In this document: piece by piece, positions 17,714-26,592 of the stretch
Layout of the letters: the number at the start of each line of letters is the position of its first letter
How positions within the stretch are numbered: the first letter of the stretch is position 1
Origin: Planctellipticum sp942493135
GTDB taxonomy: Bacteria > Planctomycetota > Planctomycetia > Planctomycetales > Planctomycetaceae
Assembly (NCBI GenBank): GCA_942493135.1
Contig: OW818684.1
Coordinates: 2,418,001 to 2,482,000 of the forward strand
Direction of reading: 5' to 3'
DNA: 64,000 bases
Notes under the pieces: model-generated
Database searches by the model: none
The model's input: only the letters and a program-made list of their open reading frames with translations
Told to the model about the DNA's origin: nothing
Made by a program: the position numbers and the translations under genes

Positions 17714-18790
17714 TCAGCCCTCAGCGAAAAAGACGCAGTCGTCCGGAACGTTGTGGAAGACTGGTTCGAGCCGCCGCCCCAGCCGGGGGGGCGGAAACAG
17801 AATCAATCCCACGTTCTCAAAATTATCACAGCAGCGCAGGGCGTTTTCGACCCCAAGAATAAAAAAAGCCGTGGATAACGCGTCTGCAAGGGCCGCATCG
17901 GGTGCGATGACGCTGACCGACAGCAGTTCGTCCGCGGGCCAGCCGGTCCGCGGGTCGAGAATATGCCCGTACCGCTTCCCGGCATGGCGGAACCCCTGCA
18001 CGGCCGTGCCGCTCGTCGAAAACGCCGCATCGCGCAGCAGCAGCGTCAGGTACGGCTGATCCGGAAGGAGGGGATTGTTCAGTCCGAGCGGCCAGCCGGA
18101 GTGTCCTGCGTGCCCGCCCCGCGCCAGGACGCTGCTCCGTCCGCCGTGCACCAGAAAGCTGGAGACGCCCTGTTCGCCGAGAATCCGGGCGGCCTCATCG
18201 ACGGCGTAGCCTTTGCCGATGGCGCCGAGGTCAAACGCCAGTCCTTCCCGGCCGAACCGCAACGAGCAGCCCTCATCGTCCCAGTCGATCGTGGCCAGGT
18301 CACAACAGCCGACGGAGGCTGCGCACTCCTCGGCCGTCGGGAGGCGATCCTCGGCCCGGCACTGCTTCCAGAGTCGAATGAGTGCGCCGGCCGCCGGATT
18401 GAAAGCGCCGTCGGTCTGACCGGCGATCGTGGTCGCCCGCCGGAGCAATTGGTAGAGCCCCAGCTCCACCTGCACCTGCACCTGGCGGTCGGCCGCGATC
18501 TGGTTGAGCCGCGATAACTCACTGTCCGGCCGATAGACGCTGTACTGGTCTTCGAGTGCCTGGACATGATCGAGGGCCTCGGAAGCCGCCCGGACCTGGT
18601 GCTCGGGGCCGTCTGGATTCAGGATGACGTCGAAGTCGCACGCCATCGCGGTCGTGCGCAAGACGAGATTTGGCCCGCGCGAGGGAGGCGGCGTGACGAT
18701 GGCGTCCGCCAGCGACTCCCCGGCAGCGCCGATTGCGTTCTGCAGCGCCCGCCCCGTCAGAAACTCCCGACGATTCGAGCCGGCGCTCAT
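17714..18790 (-). CDS. apbE: FAD:protein FMN transferase (ApbE)
   Basis: 358 residues. Carries the ApbE signatures: FDLGAIGKGYAVDEAARIL, HGGRSSVLARGG, YGHILDPRTGWPA and, near the C-terminus, DALSTAFFILG. The enzyme covalently attaches FMN to threonine/serine of target flavoproteins in the periplasm. The N-terminus SNRREFLTGRALQNAIGAAG resembles a Tat signal (RREFL) but its following hydrophobic region is weak, so export is unclear; no lipobox is seen. No obvious flavin-accepting partner lies nearby. Confidence 0.9.
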   Translation of the reverse strand: MSAGSNRREFLTGRALQNAIGAAGESLADAIVTPPPSRGPNLVLRTTAMACDFDVILNPDGPEHQVRAASEALDHVQALEDQYSVYRPDSELSRLNQIAADRQVQVQVELGLYQLLRRATTIAGQTDGAFNPAAGALIRLWKQCRAEDRLPTAEECAASVGCCDLATIDWDDEGCSLRFGREGLAFDLGAIGKGYAVDEAARILGEQGVSSFLVHGGRSSVLARGGHAGHSGWPLGLNNPLLPDQPYLTLLLRDAAFSTSGTAVQGFRHAGKRYGHILDPRTGWPADELLSVSVIAPDAALADALSTAFFILGVENALRCCDNFENVGLILFPPPRLGRRLEPVFHNVPDDCVFFAEG

Positions 18791-18871
18791 AGGACCTCCA
18801 CTGGCAGGAGACAGGAGGCTGGAATTGCAATTTCTTCACTCGCCGCCAGCCACTCGTCACTCACCACTTCT

Positions 18872-19468
18872 TCAGGCCTTGAACCCGGTCACATACGGAA
18901 TCTTCGCGGCCGTCGCATCGACCGCTGGTTTTCCTTCGAGCAGTTGCCCCATGAAGTCCCAGTTGCCGGTTGTCAGCGAAGTCCGCACGCCGTCGGGAAT
19001 GTCGACCGAGAATTTCAGCGAACCGGCGCGGACTTCGCGGGCGACGAGATCGACGGTAACTTCGAGCGTCGGGTCCTTGATGATCGCCTGCGTGAGAACA
19101 TCAAGGTTGTTACGGGAGGCACAGGCGCATGGGATGCCGAGGGTTCCGCAGTTGCCGAAGAAGATTTCGGCGAAGGACTCGGCGACGACGGCCTTGATGC
19201 CCCAGCGCATGAGGGCCTGCGGAGCGTGCTCGCGGGAGGAGCCGCAGCCGAAGTTGCGACCGGAAACGAGGACGGTCCCCGCCCGGTACTGCGGCTGGTT
19301 GAAGGGATGTGCGGGATCCTGCTGCCGGTCGTCTTCGAAGGCGTGTTCGCCGAGGCCGTCGAACGTGACGCAGCGGAGAAACCGGGCCGGGATGATCCGG
19401 TCGGTGTCGATGTCGTCGAGAAGGAGGGGGACGCCGGGGCCGGTGATGGAGAGGATCTGCTGGGGCAT
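18872..19468 (-). CDS. leuD: 3-isopropylmalate dehydratase small subunit
   Basis: 198 residues from ATG 19468, the usual length. With LeuC it isomerises 2- to 3-isopropylmalate in leucine biosynthesis. Signature features: LLLDDIDTDRIIPARFL near the N-terminus, GRNFGCGSSREHAPQAL, and ESFAEIFFGNCGTLGIP. On the same strand as leuC but 2.2 kb downstream of it; four small genes lie between. A frame extension upstream to 19873 is an artefact of overlap with the neighbouring gene. Confidence 0.95.
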   Translation of the reverse strand: MPQQILSITGPGVPLLLDDIDTDRIIPARFLRCVTFDGLGEHAFEDDRQQDPAHPFNQPQYRAGTVLVSGRNFGCGSSREHAPQALMRWGIKAVVAESFAEIFFGNCGTLGIPCACASRNNLDVLTQAIIKDPTLEVTVDLVAREVRAGSLKFSVDIPDGVRTSLTTGNWDFMGQLLEGKPAVDATAAKIPYVTGFKA

Positions 19469-19524
19469 GAGGTCTGGCTTTCTTGAGTGACGCAGAGGCA
19501 GGTTGTCAGCGGTACTGGCGAGGT

Positions 19525-19911
19525 CTAGTTGTCTTCGAGGTTCCCGAGAGTCCGTCCAAGCATGTCGGACAGGTCCATCGACCGCAGGGAGCTTCGGATT
19601 TTGTAAAAGTCGGCGATCAGGCGGTTCAATTCGGGGAGAGTGAGCCCGCTGCCGGAGGCGACCCGTTGTCGCCGCGTTTCTTCGAAGAGAAGATCGGGAT
19701 TGATCCGCTCGTCGATCGTCATGGAGCGGAGCGCCCCTTCGACGCGCCGGAATTCGTGTTCGATTTCGGTCAGGTTGTCGGGGATGTCCATTCCGGACGG
19801 TAACGGCAGCTCGCCGGCGACGGCACGGATTCCCCCCAGCTCCCGGATCCCGGTCAACTGATCCAGAAACCACGAAAGATTGTGGTCGTCCTCCTCAGCG
19901 GCGTCGCTCAT
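19525..19911 (-). CDS. Stand-alone SRP54/Ffh M-domain-like protein
   Basis: 128 residues. From residue ~11 to ~115 it follows the layout of the Ffh M domain: NLSWFLDQLTGIRELGGI (first helix and GG turn), PDNLTEIEHEFRRVEGAL, then SMTIDERINPDL (usual SMT..ER..P..I), RRQRVASGSG at 80-89 (usual R.RIA.GSG, the 4.5S RNA-contacting turn), and ELNRLIADFYKIRSSL (usual VN.LLK.F). NG GTPase domains are absent. Only five Met residues remain, whereas true M domains are Met-rich in the signal-peptide groove. So RNA binding may be retained while peptide binding is altered (inference). Its ATG overlaps the stop of the Uma2 gene by four bases, implying coupled translation; leuD follows 56 bp later. Confidence 0.7.
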   Translation of the reverse strand: MSDAAEEDDHNLSWFLDQLTGIRELGGIRAVAGELPLPSGMDIPDNLTEIEHEFRRVEGALRSMTIDERINPDLLFEETRRQRVASGSGLTLPELNRLIADFYKIRSSLRSMDLSDMLGRTLGNLEDN

Positions 19912-20519
19912 TCGGGATTCTCCACGGGGCGACTCCAGTCCTCCGGCAGCAGGCTGCTGACGGGGACTGTCCAGCCGGGGACCGCGGGCTCGGCCTCAGC
20001 GATGTCGCCGGGGTGATAAATGACCGGCTGATCGGGCGCCGAAGCGCGATAGACCTTCACGACGTCGTTGGAGAGCAGATTGACGTCCCAGACGACCTGC
20101 GTGCCGCAGGCGAAGTAGTCGGCACGTTTTTCAGACTGGAGTCGTTCGGCGCGCGGGCCGTAGTCGCCAATGCTCCGGACTTCGACGGCGAAGACGGGAG
20201 CACCTTCGAATGTCCCCATTCCAGGACTGGTTGCGACGTGATAACCAGTGTCCGGACTGAAGGACGCCCGATGCGGTAAGCCCACTCGGAAGGTGCAATT
20301 GTCGGTAAAGGCCCAACCGCGCCTGTGCGCTCTCACGTAATCTCTCAACGAGGCGAAGATCTCACCGGCGACGAACATCGGCCAGACCCCGGTCGGCGAC
20401 ATGATCACGATCCTCCCGTCGACGATCTCCGCCTTGCCATCGATGTGCTGGAGTTGCTCAAACATGGCGTCAATGGATGACAAGCGTTCGGTCCGCGGAT
20501 CGATGACTGCTGCTACCAT
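19908..20519 (-). CDS. Uma2 family (DUF820) putative endonuclease
   Basis: 203 residues. PD-(D/E)XK-type core: FSPDTGYHVA (catalytic Asp position), VFAVEVRSIGDYG (Glu), EKRADYFACGTQVVWDVN (Lys and the Y..G...W.VD pattern of the family). Uma2 proteins are abundant in planctomycetes and cyanobacteria; biochemical role is largely unproven. It starts one base after the aspartic-protease gene ends and its stop overlaps the start of the SRP-like gene (ATGA), so these are translated as a coupled unit. A second, divergent Uma2 gene lies two genes upstream. Confidence 0.8.
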   Translation of the reverse strand: MVAAVIDPRTERLSSIDAMFEQLQHIDGKAEIVDGRIVIMSPTGVWPMFVAGEIFASLRDYVRAHRRGWAFTDNCTFRVGLPHRASFSPDTGYHVATSPGMGTFEGAPVFAVEVRSIGDYGPRAERLQSEKRADYFACGTQVVWDVNLLSNDVVKVYRASAPDQPVIYHPGDIAEAEPAVPGWTVPVSSLLPEDWSRPVENPE

Positions 20520-20520
20520 C

Positions 20521-20958
20521 TCAATAGACCTCCACCGCCCATTCGCCGCCGTGCTCCGGATTGCCGATCAACCGACGATTCGGCGGATCGACGACGAAGT
20601 CCAGCATCGTTAACGGAGCGACTCCGATTGTGGCTGGCACATCATTCGGCAGTTCGAGGACGTCGGTGTTGCAGTAGCGATCCTGCACCAGGAGTTTCAC
20701 GGGACCGTAAATTCTTGCGGTGCGAGGACCGTTTGCCGTTCGAACTGATCGCTCGGAGAACGGCATCAGGCCCAGCTTCGCGATTTCGGAGGCCGGCAGG
20801 CAAAGATATGTGGCGCCGGTGTCGACGAGCGCCTCGGGAATTTCGATGCGGCGGATCTGATCGGCGGTGATGCGGCCTTTGGCCAGATCCATCTGGTCGA
20901 AGAGATTCTCCACCACAGCAGGCACGACCACCCGGCCCATTTCGGCAACCTCCGTCAT
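20521..20958 (-). CDS. Retropepsin-like (clan AA) aspartic protease
   Basis: 145 residues. The active-site motif EALVDTGATYLCLP at ~43-56 gives DTG-A, as in single-domain retroviral-type proteases that dimerise; downstream NGPRTARIYGPVKLLVQDR and LNV-like LTMLDFVVDPPNRRL match the conserved pattern of bacterial clan AA proteins. No signal peptide. In bacteria these small cytoplasmic proteins occur next to Uma2 or toxin-like genes with unknown substrates. Linked by a 12-bp gap to the upstream Uma2 gene and 1 bp to the downstream one. Confidence 0.8.
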   Translation of the reverse strand: MTEVAEMGRVVVPAVVENLFDQMDLAKGRITADQIRRIEIPEALVDTGATYLCLPASEIAKLGLMPFSERSVRTANGPRTARIYGPVKLLVQDRYCNTDVLELPNDVPATIGVAPLTMLDFVVDPPNRRLIGNPEHGGEWAVEVY

Positions 20959-20970
20959 GGTGCAGTCTCC

Positions 20971-21540
20971 TCAGGCCGTTTCGACCGGCGCATCGCGAAA
21001 GAGCTCTGCGACAGGAATCTCGAAGCCGGGCAACAGGGGGGACGAGATCTGCTCGTCGGCATGCAAGGTTCTCGGTCGCTCGTCGACTCGATAGACGGAC
21101 AGCAACCGTTCCTCCGGTTCCAGCACCCAGATTTCCTGCACGCCGGCGGTGAAGTACTCGTTGATCTTGGCCTGCAAATCCTTCCAGCTTTCTGACGGGC
21201 TCTTCACCTCGACGGCCAGCTCCGGGCCGGTCTCCAGAAATCCTTCCAGGCCGCCCGCCGAATCTATGCGTTCCCTTGTGATGAAGAACACGTCCGGTCC
21301 GCGGACCGAATCGGGGTTGCGTTCGGTGATGATTCCGGCGCGGAGCGACGTCAGCCCGCATGCTCGAACACGCCGCACCCACGACTCGATCTCAAACGCG
21401 ACATGACAGCAGACGACGCCATGCATCGCCGAGGGCCATCCCTGTTCGACAACGTGACCGCGGACCAGCTCCACCGGAACGTCGATGTCCAGTCGAGCGA
21501 ACTCTTCAGCAGTCATTGGTTGCGATGCGAATGTCACCAT
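20971..21540 (-). CDS. Uma2 family (DUF820) putative endonuclease
   Basis: 189 residues from the ATG at 21540 (MVTFASQPMTAEEFARL, a usual Uma2 start); the frame extends to 21624 but that part runs into a REP repeat. Catalytic pattern: VRGPDVFFI (Asp), LAVEVKSPSESW (Glu-x-Lys), KINEYFTAGVQEIWVLEPEE. First gene of the four-gene cassette between leuC and leuD. It has low similarity to the other Uma2 gene in the cassette beyond the motifs, so the two are not recent duplicates. Confidence 0.85.
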   Translation of the reverse strand: MVTFASQPMTAEEFARLDIDVPVELVRGHVVEQGWPSAMHGVVCCHVAFEIESWVRRVRACGLTSLRAGIITERNPDSVRGPDVFFITRERIDSAGGLEGFLETGPELAVEVKSPSESWKDLQAKINEYFTAGVQEIWVLEPEERLLSVYRVDERPRTLHADEQISSPLLPGFEIPVAELFRDAPVETA

Positions 21541-21590
21541 AAGTTCAGAATCGGCCGGAGGACTTTCGATAACTGACCGGGAACCCGGAC

Positions 21591-21627
21591 CGGGGCTTCG
21601 CGAAGACGCTCCAGCCCCGGCCACCCA
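21591..21627. repeat. REP-like dispersed repeat copy
   Basis: A 37-bp stretch beginning ccggggcttcgcgaagacgc recurs at 40162-40198 with 36 of 37 bases identical. Its own ends pair (ccggggct with agccccgg, 8 bp). It lies between the leuC stop and the start of the first Uma2 gene. Confidence 0.9.
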
Positions 21628-21662
21628 AATTCATGAGGTCATTTGCATCATTCGATCTTCGC

Positions 21663-23069
<1,407 letters not shown>

Positions 23070-23215
23070 GGCGGATCTCGAAGCCTGTCAGCGGGTTACG
23101 GCATGGCGCCTCTCGCGGGGCGCTGGGAAACTCACCTATTCTATCCGCTGGGGGGGACAACGTGAACCTGCGAAAGGTTCTGCAGCGGGAATCTGGTGAG
23201 CGCAAGTCCACAAAA

Positions 23216-23306
23216 CCGGGTGGCACGCCTTGAGTCTTCGAACGGCGTGTCTTCAGATGGGGATCAAAACCACGCCCATCGCAAAGCCTCTGGGCGTGCC
23301 ACCCGG
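23216..23306. repeat. REP-like long hairpin
   Basis: Arms ccgggtggcacgcc (23216-23229) and ggcgtgccacccgg (23293-23306) are a perfect 14-bp inverted repeat with a 63-nt loop. Core gtggcac is shared with the hairpin at 3123-3200. Immediately after it, 23323-23356 contains gcgattcgcgattccctg, a module that recurs inverted in the first codons of the SMP-30 gene near 53757-53784. Confidence 0.7.
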
Positions 23307-23351
23307 AGTTTGCATTCCTCTGGCGATTCGCGATTCCCTGCTCGCGATTCG

Positions 23352-23849
23352 CTACTTCTTCCCCAGCGCCCGCTGCTGGGCAAAGAACTCCTGCAGGATG
23401 CCCCGGCACTCCTCCTGCAGGACGCCGGCCAGGACCGTCGCCCGGTGGTTCAGCCGGGGGTCGCTGGTGATCTGGTAGAGGGAGTGGCAGGCGCCCGCCT
23501 TGAGGTCGGTCGTGCCGTAGACGACGGTGGGAATGCGGGCCTGGACGATGGCCCCGGCGCACATCGGGCAGGGTTCGAGCGTGCAATAGAGGGTGCAGTC
23601 GAGCAACCGCCAGGAGCCGAGGGCTTCCGCCGCCTGGGTGATGGCGACCATCTCGGCGTGCGCAGTGGGATCTTTGAGCTGTTCCCGCTGGTTGTACGCC
23701 GCACCGATGATCCGCTCTTCGTGGACGATCACCGCGCCGACGGGGACTTCTCCTTCGAGAAAGGCCTGCTGGGCCAGGTCGAGAGCGGCGTACATCCAGC
23801 GGGCGTGCGGCTGCAGCAACTGATCCGGTCGATCCAAGTCCATGCTCAT
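23352..23849 (-). CDS. tadA: tRNA-specific adenosine deaminase
   Basis: 165 residues from the ATG at 23849. Deaminates A34 to inosine in tRNA-Arg(ACG). Zinc site and catalytic glutamate: TAHAEM, and CTLEPCPMCAGA; the usual GEVPVGAVIV segment precedes. Its start overlaps the stop of the zinc-ribbon gene by four bases (ATGA), so translation is coupled. C-terminal residues RGILQEFFAQQRALGKK form the usual final helix. Confidence 0.95.
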   Translation of the reverse strand: MSMDLDRPDQLLQPHARWMYAALDLAQQAFLEGEVPVGAVIVHEERIIGAAYNQREQLKDPTAHAEMVAITQAAEALGSWRLLDCTLYCTLEPCPMCAGAIVQARIPTVVYGTTDLKAGACHSLYQITSDPRLNHRATVLAGVLQEECRGILQEFFAQQRALGKK

Positions 23850-24349
23850 CCCTGTACCAGCAACACCAGACCGAGACCCGCGGCGGTGGCGCTCACCGTG
23901 ACGGCCAGCAGCACCAGGCCGAAGCAGCCGCCAGCTTTGGCGGTCACACCGTTCTTCGCGGCGATCTGGTCGACGAGGTCTTTGGAGTCCTTGAGTCCCA
24001 TGCGGGTCTGCTCGCGGACCCACTTGATCGTCGAGATCATGCCGTCAGCCGTCAACCGGCGGACGATTTCCTGTTCGAACTGATCGGGACTGTGCGACAG
24101 AGCCGGGGCGGCGGCCTGCACGTCGGTCAGACCCAACTCGACCGCTGACTTGGCCTCGGCGAGCCCGACGCCGGTGGCTTCGCGGTAGACCTTGATGGCC
24201 TCGATTTTCTGTCCGGTGGCCATCAGGCGTTTGACTTCGGCCTGCCAGTCGCCGGCAGCACCGCTTCCGCCTTCGGGCGCGGGTGCGCCGCAATCAGGGC
24301 ATTGGGTGGCGCCGGGCGGCAGTTCTGACTGGCAGTGTTCGCAGAGCAT
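23846..24349 (-). CDS. Zinc-ribbon protein with two L7/L12 C-terminal-like repeats and a membrane tail
   Basis: 167 residues. Residues 1-21 form a zinc ribbon (C3, C6, C17, C20). Two segments match the ribosomal L7/L12 C-terminal fold: 48-72 (KIEAIKVYREATGVGLAEAKSAVE) in spaced form, and 104-128 (MISTIKWVREQTRMGLKDSKDLVD), each with the I..IK..RE.T..GL..AK..V pattern. A C-terminal hydrophobic segment (~143-165) anchors it. In the ribosome this fold recruits translation GTPases; here the role is unknown. Coupled to tadA. Tail orientation would place the ribbon and repeats in the cytoplasm. Confidence 0.75.
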   Translation of the reverse strand: MLCEHCQSELPPGATQCPDCGAPAPEGGSGAAGDWQAEVKRLMATGQKIEAIKVYREATGVGLAEAKSAVELGLTDVQAAAPALSHSPDQFEQEIVRRLTADGMISTIKWVREQTRMGLKDSKDLVDQIAAKNGVTAKAGGCFGLVLLAVTVSATAAGLGLVLLVQG

Positions 24350-24534
24350 AGAAAGCGACTTTCAAGAACCTGGTTGAAAGAGTGGGTCAACGGATCTCGA
24401 GGTTCCTCGAAACGGGCTCATTCGAGCGCCGGTAAGGGATGGAAGCGACATCCTACCATTCGTATAGTATCGACAATCAGCCCCTGGTCCTGGAACTGTC
24501 GCGAAGACCGTCTCGCAGGGAGCGAAACGCCCGA

Positions 24535-24873
24535 ATGCCATTCCCGGATGCTGAACTTGCGGTGGTTTCCCGCGAAAAGATCTGTGACTATCTGTTGAAT
24601 CCGGCACATCCGGTCGGTGGCGCCAAGTGCGCCTGGTTTGCATCTCTGGGCTATTTGGTCGAGAACTGGGAACAATTGGCCGCGGATCTATCTCTGGTCG
24701 CCATCCAATGCGAAGAATTCGCTGCGAAGCCCTCTCCATACGGCGTAAAATACGAAACGCGGGGTCGCATCGGTTGCGCCGGCTCACCGACTGCGACCGT
24801 CCTTGCCATCTGGATTGTTGAAGAGAACTTGCCGCCCCGCCTCGTGACCGCTTACCCGGGAGAGACTCGATGA
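24535..24873 (+). CDS. DUF6883-like protein
   Basis: 112 residues from the ATG at 24535, preceded by agggag. The pattern FPDAELAVVSREKICDYLLNPAHPVGGAKCAWFASLG, continued by a YGVKYETRG strand and AIWIVEE...PRLVTAYP, resembles the family I know as DUF6883; the family name is from memory. Function unproven; such proteins often sit beside DUF4926 genes, as here, suggesting a two-component toxin/immunity or nucleic-acid related pair (inference). Its TGA overlaps the next ATG by four bases. Confidence 0.65.
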   Translation: MPFPDAELAVVSREKICDYLLNPAHPVGGAKCAWFASLGYLVENWEQLAADLSLVAIQCEEFAAKPSPYGVKYETRGRIGCAGSPTATVLAIWIVEENLPPRLVTAYPGETR

Positions 24874-25094
24874 TTGTGGAGCATTCCCTCGTCGTCCTCA
24901 ATGAAGATCGCCCGGCCGACGGACTGCGCGCGGGGGACGTGGGAGCGGTGGTCCACGTCTATGGCCGGGGAGAGGCGTTCGAGGTGGAGTTCGTCGAGGG
25001 GGACGGCGCGACGGTGGCGGTGCTGACACTCGATGCCGAGGATGTGCGATTGATTGCTGCGCAGGAAGTGCTGCATGCGCGACGACGGGATTGA
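24870..25094 (+). CDS. DUF4926-like small protein
   Basis: 74 residues, ATG 24870 overlapping the upstream stop (ATGA). Pattern: LNEDRPADGLRAGDVGAVVHVY..GEAFEVEFVE.DG.TVAVLTL, a small beta-barrel-like fold of the DUF4926 type that resembles SH3-like barrels of known antitoxin-sized proteins. Coupled to the DUF6883-like gene, so the pair likely acts together. No transcription-factor motif seen. Confidence 0.65.
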   Translation: MIVEHSLVVLNEDRPADGLRAGDVGAVVHVYGRGEAFEVEFVEGDGATVAVLTLDAEDVRLIAAQEVLHARRRD

Positions 25095-25305
25095 GCCTCC
25101 GAGTAAAACAGGGCCAGGAGCCGATGGATGTTCCGTGCCCCTCCGCCTGTCGCCCGCGCATGGCAACCGCCCGCCCCGCTCCGTATACTTCCCCGGAGGG
25201 ACCACGCTTCCCGGCGAACGCGGGGCTGACTGCTGGTGTCCTGTTTCGGGGCGGTTGTGGTCGCTGCTCCGCCCGCTCCCCACCGCCTGCACGCCGAGTT
25301 TCTTG

Positions 25306-26372
25306 ATGCAACCCCTTCAGGATCTGAATGTTCGGGAGACGATCCCCCTGATCTCGCCCCGTTACCTCAAGCACGAGGAAAACGTGACGGATGCGGCGAT
25401 CCAGACCGTGGTCGAGTCCCGCGAGACCGTCAAGAACATTCTCGCCGGCCGCGACCACCGCCTGATGGTGATCGTCGGTCCCTGCTCCATTCACGATCAG
25501 GTTGCCGGCCTGGAATACGCCCGGAAGCTCCGCACGCTGGCCGAGCGGGTCAAGAGCCACATGCTGGTGGTGATGCGGGTTTACTTCGAGAAGCCTCGCA
25601 CCACGGTCGGCTGGAAGGGGCTGATCAACGATCCGCACCTGAACGATACGTTCGATATCGGCACCGGTCTGCGGATCGCGCGGCGGATCCTGCTGGAAGT
25701 CGCCAACATGGGGCTTCCTGCGGCGACGGAACTGCTCGAACCGATCACGCCGCAGTACATCGCCGACCTGATCTCCGTGGCGGCGATCGGCGCCCGGACG
25801 ACGGAATCCCCCACCCACCGGCAGATGGCCAGCGGGCTTTCGATGCCCGTGGGCTACAAGAACGGGACCGACGGCAGCCTGCAGGTGGCGATCGATGCGA
25901 TGCTGGCGGCCCAGCATCCGCACAGTTTCCTGGGGATGGATGGGGACGGGAAAACCTGCATCATCAATACCAAGGGGAATCCATGGGGATTTCTGATCCT
26001 GCGGGGAGGTCGTTCGGGGCCGAACTACGATCCGGCGCTGTTGACGGAAGCGACCGAGAAGCTGAACGCGGCGAAACTGACGCCCCGGCTGATGGTCGAC
26101 TGCAGCCACGCCAATTCCAACAAGGATTATACGCGCGCCAGCGGGTCGTCTGGAACGACTGCATCGAGCAACGGATGGCTGGCAATGACCATCTGATCGG
26201 TCTGATGCTCGAAAGCAATCTGCTCCCCGGGAGCCAGCCTCTGCCCGCCGATCTCAGCCAGCTCAAATATGGCGTTTCGGTCACGGACGGATGCATCGGG
26301 TGGGACGAAACCGAGCAGCTGATTCTCTCTGCCTTCGAGCGACTCGGGGGCGAACTGGCGGCGCAGAAGTAG
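25306..26372 (+). CDS. 3-deoxy-7-phosphoheptulonate synthase (DAHP synthase, AroF/G/H type), interrupted by a frameshift
   Basis: First committed step of aromatic amino-acid biosynthesis (PEP plus erythrose-4-phosphate). The ATG at 25306 is chosen over longer frames because the protein starts at the family N-terminus. Motifs: VGPCSIHD, KPRTTVGWKGLINDP, GYKNGTDG, FLGMDGDGKTCIINTKG, LRGGRSGPNYD, VDCSHANSNKD. At 26131-26139 (acgcgcgcc) the frame shifts: the open frame runs as nonsense to 26196, whereas the family C-terminus (LIGLMLESNL.PGSQ, LKYGVSVTDGCIGWDETE) continues in another frame to 26372. Removing one GC dinucleotide would restore a ~354-residue protein, the usual size. Either a true pseudogene or an assembly error. 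Confidence 0.85.
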
Positions 26373-26592
26373 GCACAGCTCTGCCGTTCCGGGAGCGGCC
26401 CGAAGTCTTCCGGGGCGTCCCAAATTCTTCATTTCCGCAGACAAGTCCTTGCGGAGAAGGGGATTCTGTCGGACAATCGCCAGATCATCCTCAGCCGTCG
26501 CTTTCTGGCCGCTGACTCCGGAATTCCGGTTTCTGCCCGTCTGCGACGATGAGCCCCGGACGGTCCGACTCCCTGTCGAAACTGAGATTGCC

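Noticed and set aside
26373..26592. Possible attenuator before the low-complexity lipoprotein
   Set aside because: No stem-loop with T-run and no leader peptide found; only ordinary spacer sequence.
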